Part shown: positions 1 through 11,900 of the stretch, piece after piece
Numbering within the stretch: the first letter of the stretch is position 1
How the letters are laid out: the number at the start of each line of letters is the position of its first letter
NCBI GenBank assembly: GCA_013397695.1
Contig: VYZI01000033.1
Location: 2,855,776 to 2,919,775, forward strand
Reading direction: 5' to 3'
Length of the DNA: 64,000 bases
DNA from: Centropus unirufus
Lineage: Eukaryota; Chordata; Aves; Cuculiformes; Centropidae
Position numbers and translations under genes: made by a program
The notes under the pieces: model-generated
The model's input: the letters and a program-made list of their open reading frames with translations, nothing else
Databases searched by the model: none
What the model was told of the DNA's origin: nothing

Positions 1-221
1 TATACCAAAGTCTAATACATTATTCGTTATAATTCCAAGAAAAGACAATAGCATTTAAAACATCCAGGCAGCACATACTTCATCGACAATCACTGAATAA
101 GATAGAGTCTTTCTCCTCTGTATGCGCATCCCGGTTTTTTCTGCTGATCACTTTACAACAGGTGCGGCCTGGTTCCTCCACACAATACTTTGCGGTCATC
201 AGCAAACAGTAAAAATACATT

Positions 222-281
222 CCAAACAACTTCACCCCCATTAACATACCCCCAAACAACTTAACTCCCATCTCAGGGTTC
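222..281. repeat. Two-copy 30-bp tandem duplication
   Basis: A unit starting CCAAACAACTT is repeated once with a 30-base period. The second copy is diverged in its last third. This is a local duplication seen directly in the sequence. On the minus strand it produces a repeated peptide (MGVKLFG) in a short open frame, which is a by-product and not evidence of a gene. Confidence 0.7.
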
Positions 282-298
282 ATCATTGACCAAGACAC

Positions 299-3200
299 TG
301 AGGCTGTACAAGGGGTGACTCATCCTTCTGTCTCCCCCTCCCAGCATTGTGCTAAATCGACATGAATCAGGATAATATTCTTCACACGCAAACAGGGGGG
401 TTAGGGGTCACATGCCATCCTGGGGACCCAGCGTTGCCTCACATTGACACGAATCAGATGCACAAATATCACACTATTGTGGTGAATAATGCGGTATTAT
501 TTGAGATAATCCAATCTAAGAGTGCCTTGTGGCTGCAGGAGACTTTTCTCTTGCTTTTAATAATAATTTTCATGGGGTCATAGATGGGTGAGGGAAACTA
601 AAAACTGGCTAAGGGCATGCTACCTTTTCAGTTGTCGTTTGTTTAATAAAAGTTGCCATATGTCCAATGTGCATTTCAGCCCAGAGCAAATACATCTGGT
701 CAAATAGTGCAGGATGGAAATCCTGTCAGACTCAACTGTAATTGGTACAACTGTCTGCTGCTGTAATGAGCAACAGACAATGTGAACATCAAGCCACTGG
801 AATCTGTTTTCATCAACACTCATGCTGTGTTATAGGCAATCTTTTTTAGTTTCCCTGTGGGTATCAGGTAGTTGTCTTTTTTTTTTTTTCCTTCTCCTGC
901 CACAATGTGGGCATGGTTATAAAAAGAATATCACTATTTCATATTTTAATTATACTGTTTCTCTGCAGGACAAAAAAAAAAAAAGGATAAATTTACTGCA
1001 GGAAATGCAGGTTTTGAAATTAGCCCTCTTCTTTCTGAATTTCTCTGATATAAGACACATTGCTTTTCAGTGTGCAAACAGAAATGTATCTTAGTCATCA
1101 GTAGTTTTGGTGCCTGATATTTCACAGATAAGTTTATACTTCGCGCATTTGTTAGGCTGTTAGGGTTGTTTTATTTTATCTTTTATTTCTCCTCGGTAAG
1201 GGGACTGGATAGGCTGGATTTGAGTGGAGGAATTGAAAAGTTGGCTGGAGGGGAGAAGAATAGAGACTGAACAGCTGAGCATATGGCCGGAATGCTGAAT
1301 GCTGTTAAAAAGGGGAAGTAATTCTATGTACTGGCAGATGCTTGAAGAATTAAATTAGCAGCTTTCAGTGCAACTTGAAGTTGTGTTAATTTTTCTAACG
1401 GGAGCTGTAGTTGTTCAACAAGCTGTGGAGGAAGGTTACTCCAAATTACTGGAGCAGGAGCAGGAGCACATAGCCCTTACAGGAGACTGGGCAAAGACCG
1501 GAAATGAAAAATTGCAGGGTGAAAGATTCCATTGCATAAAGAAGGTACTGGTTGTTATCAGGAGACTGAATGAATTACTCAAAGGGTGGCCTCCTATCTG
1601 ATCTCCTCTGTCTGTGGCATTGCTTTAAAGTTATCTTCACAGACATTCAGCCTTATTGCACTCCAATGAAAAGGAAGAGAATAGGCCCAGGAAGGAGAAC
1701 ATCTGCCCCAACGGTAGGGAAAGATAAGCTGCCATCTGTTCCTTCGTGCTGTGCTGTCGCTTGGCCCTTTCATTCTTTCCAGAGGAGGGGATAACCATGA
1801 AGGCTTGCTGCTGACACCAAGGACCTGGCCCTGCCAAGCCCCGTATCAGTAGCAAGTGACCTTTCTGGCCACTTCACTTGGTTTTGGGAGAAGACAGTCA
1901 GAGATACCTGAAAGTGAAAGGAAGTCAAAAGTCATTTTGCTTGTGACAGCAAAAAATCACCTTGCTGCTGATCATTCACAGCCTAGAAGTAGGGTCAGGT
2001 TTTCTTATACCCGCTTTGTAGCTCCATTTTTAATGTCATATCTCACGCATGGAGGAGAAAAGCCTTGAAATCTGACCTGCAAAAATATACCCTAACTCTG
2101 GAAATTAATTTCAGAATATAGAAATTGGGGCCTGACAGTGAAAGAATAACAAGCTGAAGGGAAAAAGCGTTTCAACTGACAGCTTGTGTATTTTATCCCT
2201 CACACAAAAAGACAAATTGCTATATGGGTGAGGATGCACCAAAATGTGACTGAGCATGAATCCAGTGTGCTCACCTTCCCACAGACAGGGAATAGAGCTC
2301 TTTTTTGGCTGTTTCTGTCTATTCAGGGAAAAATGCATGTTATCATGTCAGAAAGCCAAGTCAGGCAACATATGTACATCTTTTTACCTAGGTATCTATT
2401 TGGCTAAATCCTCTGAAATGTAAAAGTTCACTTTGTAATGAATCAGCCACAAAAGTGTCCTGAAAATATTTGAGAATGCAGCAAAAAAGGACTTTTTTTT
2501 TTTACATAGCTTCAGAAACAGCAAGATTAGCATTAATTGGCTTTTAAAGGGATACAATGGCTCTGACACTTGGTCTTCTTAAGGAAAGACTCTCTCAAGT
2601 TGATGAAAGTGAGATTTGTTATCTCATGCAAAAGAAAAGAAGACTTTGGAATCACTAATGAAAACCGAGAGAGAAAGCTACCTCTGCTAAATGCAATGGA
2701 TTTTGGAAAGAGTTCATTTCAGGTGAATGGTCATTTAACAAAGTGTAATTTGATTCATGAGCTGTCAACAAAAGACCTCGAGTTTCTGCTGTAAGCAATA
2801 CAAATAATACAGGTAAACAAAATAAATAGCTTTTAAAAAATAATGCTATTTTAAATGAGAAGACTCTGTCGCAGAAAAAGAGCTACAGTGATTTCCTTCC
2901 ACAGACAAAGAGATAATGGAACAGCATAATAAAAAAACCCAAACTCAGCCCAGTTTTTAAAAGCTTCTCACTTCCTATCATTAAGGGCTATTTATGATGC
3001 AAAACTTCTGCAGTATTCATGGAAGCAAGTAGACTCTAGACAACTACAAATCTGGGGGAAAAGTCCACTGAAGCTAACGTATACAAATCCCAGAGGCTCT
3101 TTTTGTAGGAATGGCCGTGAGCGGAGTGTTCCCATAAACCTGAAACTAGTATTATTTCACTGGAAAATAGCCATTGGTTTATTATGCACCAGAACAGCAC

Positions 3201-3980
3201 CATACCTGTTCCTCTCAGGCAAAATTTTCTCTGACATCTACAGTAATTTAGCTGAGTGAAAACTGAAATTTAAACGGTATAAAACGAAGAGAGAAAGTCC
3301 AGTATGTGTGATGACTCTTTGTCCTGCTTAGCCCTTTACCAGTAAATCAATGAATCTTCATGTGAATCTTTGAATAGGAGTTTTCAGGGAAAATCCTGGG
3401 TGCTGCAAGAGTCAGTGGGTGATTTATTTCTCTTTGAGTCAGCCCTCAATCACACCTCCAGAGTCTGGAAGGATTACTGATATCCTCATCTTTCATCTGG
3501 CATGGACCCAAAGCCGGACTGTCTCTTACCACAAGGAGCAGGACCTGAGTCACCCTCAGTGTTGGTGGGTGCCCTTCTCTGTCTGTGTTCCTGGTGCCAG
3601 TGAGGCTGTGGCCCACTGACAGATTAAGACATTTCCCTGCGTGGTTAGTGATGGTGATGCTGGTACCCTCACAAAAGCTCTGATTCAGCCACTGTGGTTT
3701 TGTTTGTGGAAAGTCTTAGATCTGGCTGTAAATTACAGTTCAGTGATCACTGTATTTATCTGTGGTGCCTTCAACTCCCCTTTCAAGGGTGTAATACTGT
3801 GCCTTCTTCACCTTACTCAGATTATTATTATGATTATTATGTGTGCTGAACCAGCTTTTAAATAGGTATTTGCCAGGCAAGAATTTCTGTCGATTATTTT
3901 GCTGCATCCTTCAAGCTTCCTAGGTGTTACCAGAGGAAAAGGTTTTGGCCAACGTGGAAAGAAAACATGTGAGATTCACT
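299..3980. other. Gene-free AT-rich stretch
   Basis: The stretch holds homopolymer runs (for example poly-T near 880 and poly-A near 970) and short open frames under 95 codons on both strands. None has a recognisable domain or convincing splice sites. I see no transposon ends, tRNA or other RNA gene. It reads as intergenic or intronic vertebrate DNA. Confidence 0.6.
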
Positions 3981-3983
3981 TAC

Positions 3984-4098
3984 CGCTGAGTTTTAGTATC
4001 TTGAAGTAATGACCCTCCTTTTGCATCTGCGCTTGCAGATGTTTCAGAAATATAATTAGAGGATCTTCTCGACTTTCAGATTGATCCCAAGCAAGAAT
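3984..4098 (-). other. Possible exon, unidentified
   Basis: On the minus strand a segment of 38 codons plus one base is open between a weak acceptor (ACTATTTAG) and a consensus donor (GCG|GTAAGT). The peptide begins ILAWDQSESREDPLIIFLKH and has a balanced, globular-protein composition. A stop sits directly upstream of the acceptor, as expected for an exon edge, but the acceptor lacks a good pyrimidine tract. An open frame this long occurs by chance in roughly one case in six, so this is a lead only. I do not recognise the peptide. Confidence 0.15.
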
Positions 4099-5307
4099 CT
4101 AAATAGTTCCCATTTGTGATTGTATTTTTGGTGTTCTGCAGTTACAATGCTTCAGAGAATAGATCTTGACCAAGATTTAAACAGTGACAAGATGTGCTCA
4201 GAAAAAAACAGGCAGAGAAGGGTCTGCTCTGTGCATGTGTGGGACAAATACATAGGTTGACAAGGAGCTTCTGGGCTACTTCATTTTGATAAAAATGGAA
4301 GCAATAGGTTACCAACGTGGCGTAGGCCATATTTCAAATGGTAACACCTGAGGCAGAGTAAGGTTACTGAATGTGTTTGAATACAGGATTTTACTTCATA
4401 TTGAAAACTGAATATGTAATTTTTTGCTTTCTGATGGAAGCAACTTCGTCTTCGTATTTGTACCTGTTGTTTTTTCAACCTTCCTCTATTACATAAGACA
4501 TAAGAAAGGCATGGTTTGTAGAGAGGCAAAAGTAAACAAAAGTTATTCAGAAGGCATTCAGTGCACACAAGGCTGGACTTAATTTGTTTCTTCCTGCAAG
4601 TCTAATAAAATGTTTAAAATGTATTGCTTCTGCTTTCAGACTTTGCTACAACTGCTGCCTAATTGCTGCTCTCTACCACATTCTGTGCTGAGCTAGAGTC
4701 ATAGGCCATTTGAAGCTGTAATCATTATAAATGAAGCTCGGCTATCTCAAAAGCAGGAAAAATGCACGTAGTTTTCAGATCACATACAATTTTTTCCAGG
4801 CTGGTCTTGGCATACGCGTGTGTTTTGTGAGTACTTAATGCCAGACATGCAGATAGATATGAATTTTGTCAAGATGCCATGGAAGAAGCGGTAAGGCAAG
4901 ATGCTGAAATGAATACCACCCAAGAGTTTCCCAGTTTACAGATATCTACCAAGGATGTGCGTGGGTGCACAAGTCACCTCCTCCTGAGGACAATCACCCC
5001 AAGTAATAGTCCTGGAGGAGAAAAAATAAGTTTTCATTAGTCTATAAGGGCTGCAGCATTGTCTATGGTGATGACTTTTGGTGTTATGGTGCTTAAAAGT
5101 AACTTAGGTTCAGATGTACCCATTAATGTTTCATTTTTAGTCCAGATAAGAAGGAAGTTTCATGCAAATTTAGGCTGCAAGGGCCATTCCACCTTGCTCA
5201 GCCTCTTAGATCTCCCTTCCAGCAGTGGGGCTGTCACTCACCCAAGGTTTCTTTCTGCCTCCCTGGAAGCACGGACCTAGGACAGAAACAAAGGCTCAGG
5301 CCCAGAC
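4099..5307. other. Gene-free stretch
   Basis: I see no gene or repeat I can name. Only short open frames occur. A 35-base minus-strand segment near 5,240-5,275 has a good acceptor (TTTGTTTCTGTCCTAG) and a GTGAGT donor, but it is too short to judge. Confidence 0.5.
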
Positions 5308-5796
5308 TTACACAGTGCGGTGGTGTTTTTCCTCCCTGATCATGCCTGCAACAAGTGCAGACTTGTAGGCTGGATTGCAGGGTGCAGTAGCAGGACGATG
5401 CCAGTATATGCTGGGCTTCACTAGGGTGATTCCCCAGGGGAAAGGGCTGTAATGGGAACCCAGAGAGTCACTGATGCTGCAGCATGGTGGCAGGTTATAG
5501 AGAGTTAAAGAGCTGGGCAATAGCTTTCTAGCCCCTTGTGCAGAATTATGGAGGGCCAGTGGTGTCAGAAACTGAGTAAAGAACACAACCTCTAAAAAAG
5601 GGTTTTTTTTAATAAAAAGAGAAGCTGAGGAAAACTGTAAGATGGCTGAGATAAAGGCCTGCAAAAAGATGAAGTGGTGTATTCGAGAGCTGGAGCAGAG
5701 AAATGATCGGCCATGCAGTGTTTTGATCAATGTACTCCCTGAAGTAGAAACTGGAGGAGGAGGAGGAGATGGTGTTGGCTCATAAGCAGTTTCCAT
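5308..5796 (-). other. 162-codon open frame ending on a splice donor
   Basis: Together with the 47.3-47.8 kb plus-strand frame, this is the longest open frame outside the CR1 copies. The predicted peptide has a proline run near the start (PSPPPPPVS) and many Ser and Leu residues, with no domain I recognise. Its stop codon overlaps a consensus splice donor (CACTGT|GTAAGT), so the frame could in principle be spliced onward. The proline run comes from a simple GGA repeat on the plus strand (GGAGGAGGAGGAGAT), a common source of chance open frames. I treat it as an unexplained open frame rather than a gene. Confidence 0.15.
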
Positions 5797-5940
5797 TCAA
5801 GTGGTGAAGGGGTGAAGTACACAGCTGCCCACAGAGGGATGGAGGAAAGTACTGATGTGACAGAGTTGTGAACAGAAACCGACCAATGAGGTAAAACTCC
5901 CTTCAAAATACTCAGCACCTCATTGCCCTCTAAGCAGGAA

Positions 5941-8900
5941 GACCCTCTGTAGAGTACTTGAAGAGTGTTAGAGTAACCTTTATGAAAACAAAGGGAGACG
6001 AAGGGAGAAATTTGACCTAAGTTGTGAGCTCAGATTCTTCTGTTCTTTGAAAGGGGCATTCAAGAGATATATGCCCCAGAAGACATATTTTCAGAGAGGA
6101 AAAGCTGAGGGAGCATCTGTGACATCCATAACACCATGGGTGCATACACCAAAGCTAATCAGCCTCTTTATGGATAATTTTCAGATGGCCGACATATACT
6201 CCATGCGTCTGGAGCCACAATGGATCTGTACTTGTGCTTCCAGCTAATGTGTCCATCTCTACTGTACTGTTACTAAGTGAAAACGATGACCGACTCTCCG
6301 ACTTAGTGAAGCACTTGGACATTGAAGACACAGTTACTGTGCTGCTAGGTTGGTACAGAAGTCTGGAAATTGGCTTAATGTTGGGGGAGGGTATGTGTGT
6401 GAACTGGAACTTCCATAACTGTGGAAAGTGATGATTTCTAATGCTCACTTTCGCTCTTCTAGAGAACTCAAGAAAAGTCTTTGAACAGCCCCTCAAGATT
6501 TTGTTTTCTTAGGCCTTTGGAACACAGTGTCTGCTGCTACCATTCTCTCCTTCCAGAGAGGAAATACACTTGATACTGGCCATTACTGTGGCTATGAAAC
6601 TGCTTCATAAACCTGCTGTCAGTAGCCAGGGCTTCTTTAAAAAGTAGCAGTAATCCATTTTCTGACTGTTTAAGCTTGAGAGATTTTTGTGGTCAATGTG
6701 ATCTTATGGGAACTGATGTTTGCCGGATGTTATTACTGGAATGCTGCAGCTGCATTTTTAACCGTTAGTGGGCTTGAAACACTTTATTTTCACGTTTCTT
6801 CCTGCAAAGTTTTCACATGGGACTTGATAATCAAGGTGCTGCAGAGTCCTCTGCTTAAAGATCCAGCAGAGCTCTTAAGCTTGGTGCTTAAGTGCTTCAT
6901 TGGATTAAGATAATGCCTAATAACCCCTGGGAGAATTGTGTCTTAGCTGCCTGAAGTTTCTCAGATAATAAACAGCAATTCAAGAAAGTGAAGATTTCCA
7001 CTCAGCATCTGCCTTTAACAAGACCTTGGAAGGTTGCTATATGCCGATGTATTCATGCATTCTGAAAATAACACAGGTTGGGATGTCAGACCATAATCTG
7101 TACTGTAAATGCACTAGTCATTGGTTACTCCCTGTTATTAGTTTGTTTTTCTTTTTCCTAAAACCTGTAGCTGTCCAGCCATCCAACAGGTCTTGGATCT
7201 CTCTGAGTTTTCAGCTTACTAAAGCAAAAGTGCTTGTATTTCTGTGTGAAAACAAATGTGACTTTAAGTCCGTTCTTGGTAGATGAGATAGAACCTCATG
7301 AGGAGTGGGCTCTACTTGTACAACGTTTCTCTAAAATAATGTGCTTGGCCTTTTCTCTGATAAGTTTTGAGTCATTAGAGATCTATGGGAAATGGATGAT
7401 TCCTTATCAAATCAAAAGATATTCTTATAACTTAATTGCTTCTTGAACTCTTCCTTAGAAACCTGAAGGAGTAATAGAGAAGTGATACAAAATGTCATGA
7501 AAAGTCTCCTAGTTTAAAAGAAAGCCTAGAAGTGCCTTGTACCAGCTCCTCCTGCAGCTCCTTTCCCTTGAGCAACACTAACATCCTAGAATAATTTCTC
7601 CCATCTTTTGATTAACAAAAAAGCCTCATCTGAAGGGCTGTTCTTTTAGGGACATTGGGACAGTTCTCTTGTAGTGACTGTTTGGCTGATTAGGGTGATA
7701 ATGTGCTCCTTTCTGAAGCTTCTGATATTATATTTTTTCCCCTCCCTTTATAAAACTACTGTAGAAAGATGGAGGAAGGAAAAAACTCAAATCAAGTTTA
7801 ATTGGAGTGCACAGTGCACTGGCTGGCCAGTGATGCCAGTCAATGTGGTGCCCCTCTGGGAACTCTCACCAACTGCCTCAAAGAAGGAGGGCAGAGTTGC
7901 CATCTCCTCCTTGAGACCTTACAGACAAAGGCGTGGATGAGGAGGTGGCCCTGTGTACAGCTCATCCAGTTTTTTTTTATAAAGAACCTTTGCCCAGTAT
8001 CATGGCTTAGCTGCTCCTTCTCCCTGCAACCTTTTTTTTTTAGAAGACTGCATCTGAAGGATTTTTAAACTTCTTGTAATATGTGTTTTGTTTGTCCCTT
8101 CAGGTAATTCTTGTTTTAACCACTGATATACGGGAAATAAGACTGATTGTAATGGTTCAGGAGAAGAAAAGGAGCAAGACTTATTCCTAGGGAAGGATTT
8201 GTTGCAGAAATATGCTTCAGGGGATTACTTGTCAAAAGCAAGAAAAAAAGGGAGCAGTTTTTACCTCTTGTATACAGAAAAGGTTCATTCAAACAGATTT
8301 GTTTTTTCCTTCCTTGTTGCATGCTGTCTTCGCATGAGGAAGATTCCCCTGTGGTGGAAAAACTCTTACATTGTTCAGATCCTGTCCAGCCCCTTCCAAC
8401 AGGGAGAAAGCCTGTTCTGCAGTTACTCAGTAACATTGCAAAATTTGAGCATTGCTGGAATTTTTCTATGCACAAAGCGTAACTTTGAAAGCTATTCTAC
8501 CTGCCCGTCGTAGAGTTCAGTGTGGGGACAAGTGTGCAGATTCCCTGAACAGCTCAGAGGTTAAGCTGTAAAGGCCACTTCAGCCTTCCAAAAATGAATT
8601 TCAGTAATCTGTGAGACATCACAGAAGAATGAAAGGGAGTTTCAAAATAGCCTTACTTTAAATAAAAACATACTTTGGCAATGTTACGTGAAATGAAAAC
8701 CAATGTGCTTGACCATAGTATCGACATGTTCATCAAACCACTCGACAGACTGCAAATATCCATGCAGAATCAGTGCCAAAGGCCAGAGCAGTCAACCAGA
8801 TGTGGAACAGACTGGCTGAACCAGTCTGCTCCCTCAACAGAGACGGAGAGAAGCTGATTTTTGGGGCTGCAGTCCATCAGTTCCACCCAGGATATCCCCA

Positions 8901-11900
8901 ACACTAGAGACACCATCATCTCTTCTCCTTGTGAGATGTTTCTGCTGTTGGGGATTCGGCTGAAGGAGAGCCCAGTAGGGTGAATGTTGAAGTAGGAGCT
9001 CAAGGAATTTTAGGATGGGGAGTGGTGCTACAATATCAGTCCTCTGCAAGTATTTAATACCATACCAAAGTGTGAAGCGTAGCATGTTTGCTGGATGTGA
9101 GTGTTCCAGCACATTCCTTAATCAGATGTCTATGCCTCAGAGAACTGGGTTCCTACTGTGATTTTGCATGATACCAGTTCAAAATAGACTTCTATCAGAG
9201 CCACTTCAGACTTGTTTTAACTGATGAGTATTTGTTTCAATAAACTTGCTTGCTAAGATATTGCCAGGAAGCAATAGCTAGTCCAGTCCTGAGCTGCCTA
9301 AAAATCTGCTACGTATATAGTTACACAATACCTCTGTGCAGGTGCCAAGGCATAGCTCAGGGCACACAAGTCCCACCAGTACAGGAATAACAGACGTGAT
9401 TACTGTAAACAAACTGCAAATAAACATGCTTAAAAATATTCAGAGAAACATTACAAAGTTCCCATTCTTCACAATGTTTTTTGAATTTAGCAGATGTTGA
9501 GGACTAAGTGCCATGACGCAGTTTAGCAGGTATCCAAGACTCACAGTGAATGTGCTATTATTAATCATTGGCTGCACTTGTTCAGCTCGGAGTAGTGATG
9601 AAACGCTACAAGAAATACTTCAATCACTCAGTTACAGTAAAAGAGAGGTTAATGTCAAAATAAAAAGTCCGTCGAGAAGAAATAATTTCTTGGGAACATA
9701 GTAATATAGGCTCCTTGATTCTTGAGCAGCTAATGCTGTGTAACAATGTCTGTGAACCGTGCATGGGTCTGAGTTCTCCAAGTCAGATCTCTGGGGAAAT
9801 TGCACCATCTACCAAGCAGTGAGATCCCTCTACCCACCCTCTTTCCTAAAAGCACAAATCCATCAATTCAGTTTGTACAAGAGATGAACTATGGCAGGTC
9901 AGTGACTTTCTTTGTAAGTTGCCTAATAGGATGGGTTTGGAAAGTAAAGGAAAAGTGAACAAGCCAAGGAGAAAGTTAAAAAAAAGTTCAAAGTGCTGAT
10001 TCTGGGGTGGGGGGCAGGGAAGGGGAATCAGCAATTTTGTTCAACAAGGATTTTATGATTGTTAAAAGAAGTGTAAATAATCTTCTGTAAATATTATTAA
10101 GCATTGAAATAAGACTGGTGCTGAAACACAGTCATATGAACATCTTGTATTTAATGAATCAGAAATATCTAACCACATGCTTAAGGAGGGGGAAGTTTGA
10201 CCCAAACTGTAAAAACTAAGTCAGAAAAATGCTATTTGTGAACTGAAGAGCAGCGGGGGGGACTGGAGACACACAGCTAGAGACATGAAGAAAGATTCAA
10301 GTTTGACTTCAGAAAGCTGTACTGCTCTCACCAGCTCCCTGTGCAACGCTGAATGAGGTATATGCTCTCTTTATGTCTCACTGTCTCACCCTGGGATTCT
10401 TGTCTGCTTACAGTGAAAATTCTTCTGTGTGATCATTATCTTTCTGTGTATTTTATATTAGTCTATTCTTTAACTTTATTTCTTTGCTCCTTGTAATAAT
10501 TTGGTTTTGATTACTCTTAAAGTTGCAAAGTAACAGAAAATATCCGAATGGAAATAAACCAAGAGATTTTTGGACCACAGCTGCTGTTCCATGTTGACCT
10601 TTTTCCAAACATAGAGTTCTCTGCCCCATCTTAGACCAAAAGCAATCTTATGCACACCAGCTGCACACTCCCATCATAAAATGAGGTTTCCTTGTCCTGT
10701 GGGCCGCAAGATGAATCAAAAGCCAGCACAGGGACAGTGATGCTAATACCTTTAATTGTAGACATAATCTTGTTCTGTGGAGGGCCTCCACACCAGCAGC
10801 ATGGGATGGAGCCAACTCAGAGCACAGACAGCTCCCACGCATGCAACATTCATCTCCCTGCCATTGGCAACTCCTCACTGCTTCTCTGGCACCAAAGAGC
10901 AGGTGTGAGCTCCCCAGAAGAGCATTTTTTAACAGCTCACCCGCTCCCAGACCCACCTCATGCCCCCCAGGAAGTACTGTTCTACATAAAAGAATCCCAT
11001 TAGACCTTGAATTCTCATTCTTGGCAATTCACAGGTGAATAAAAGGTTGCTTCAGGTCTGTAATAGACCTGAATAATGTAATAGACGTATGTTCTTGCAC
11101 TGTATTATAAAGAGACAGCTGCAGAGGCAGATTTAGTAGTGAAAAGTAGTGATGTCCTACTACTGTACTGTGGTGCTCCTGCTGCACTCTGCTCTCTGCC
11201 AACGAGCCCTCGTACATTATCACTGTTTGAAGTGTTATGGGAAAAACATTTTAATGAGGAAATACTACTCACTCCTACATAGTTTGCTTGCACGTAGAAG
11301 TGAGGCTGACTTTTTTGAGTTAAAATGCATTGCTCACCCCATGGGAGTTAGATACCAGATAACACTTTTTGACCTTGCACCCAGTTCCTAATCTACATAA
11401 TCTGTGTCTTAAAAATCCTGACCATGGGCTCCAGTGTGCTATTTGGACTTAGTTTGCAAAAGATAAAAATAGCACACAAGAGCTATTTCTGCCCAGTGAA
11501 AAGCAATTTTGTATTTCTGTGAATTCTCAGGCCCATGTTCCCTTCTCTCCTTCCTTGCATACAGGATGCACACAGTTAACTCTCTGTTTTTCCTCTGCAT
11601 TTTTCTTCCTCTCAGATTATTCTTATCCATTGTACCAAAAAATCCCTTTAACTGCTCTCCAGTCTTTCAGGCTCATTGCAGTAGGCATATTTGCATAAAT
11701 TTTATTGTAATGACGTAGGAATCTCTACAAGGGAATTGGATTGCAGAGGGCAGGTGATTAGTTTCAAAATTTATAAGAGATTTTGCATTTACATGCAAAT
11801 ACACGAACTGTATTATTCACAAAGCAGCATTTCAATATAGGAAAGCTATGCTAAAGAAAATCAGTCTTTAAATTTTTTCCCCATTGTATTGAAGGCATGC

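Noticed and set aside
1..620. Possible retroviral LTR because of repeated GAATCAG words and C-rich runs
   Set aside because: No paired terminal repeats, polyadenylation layout or primer-binding site could be identified.
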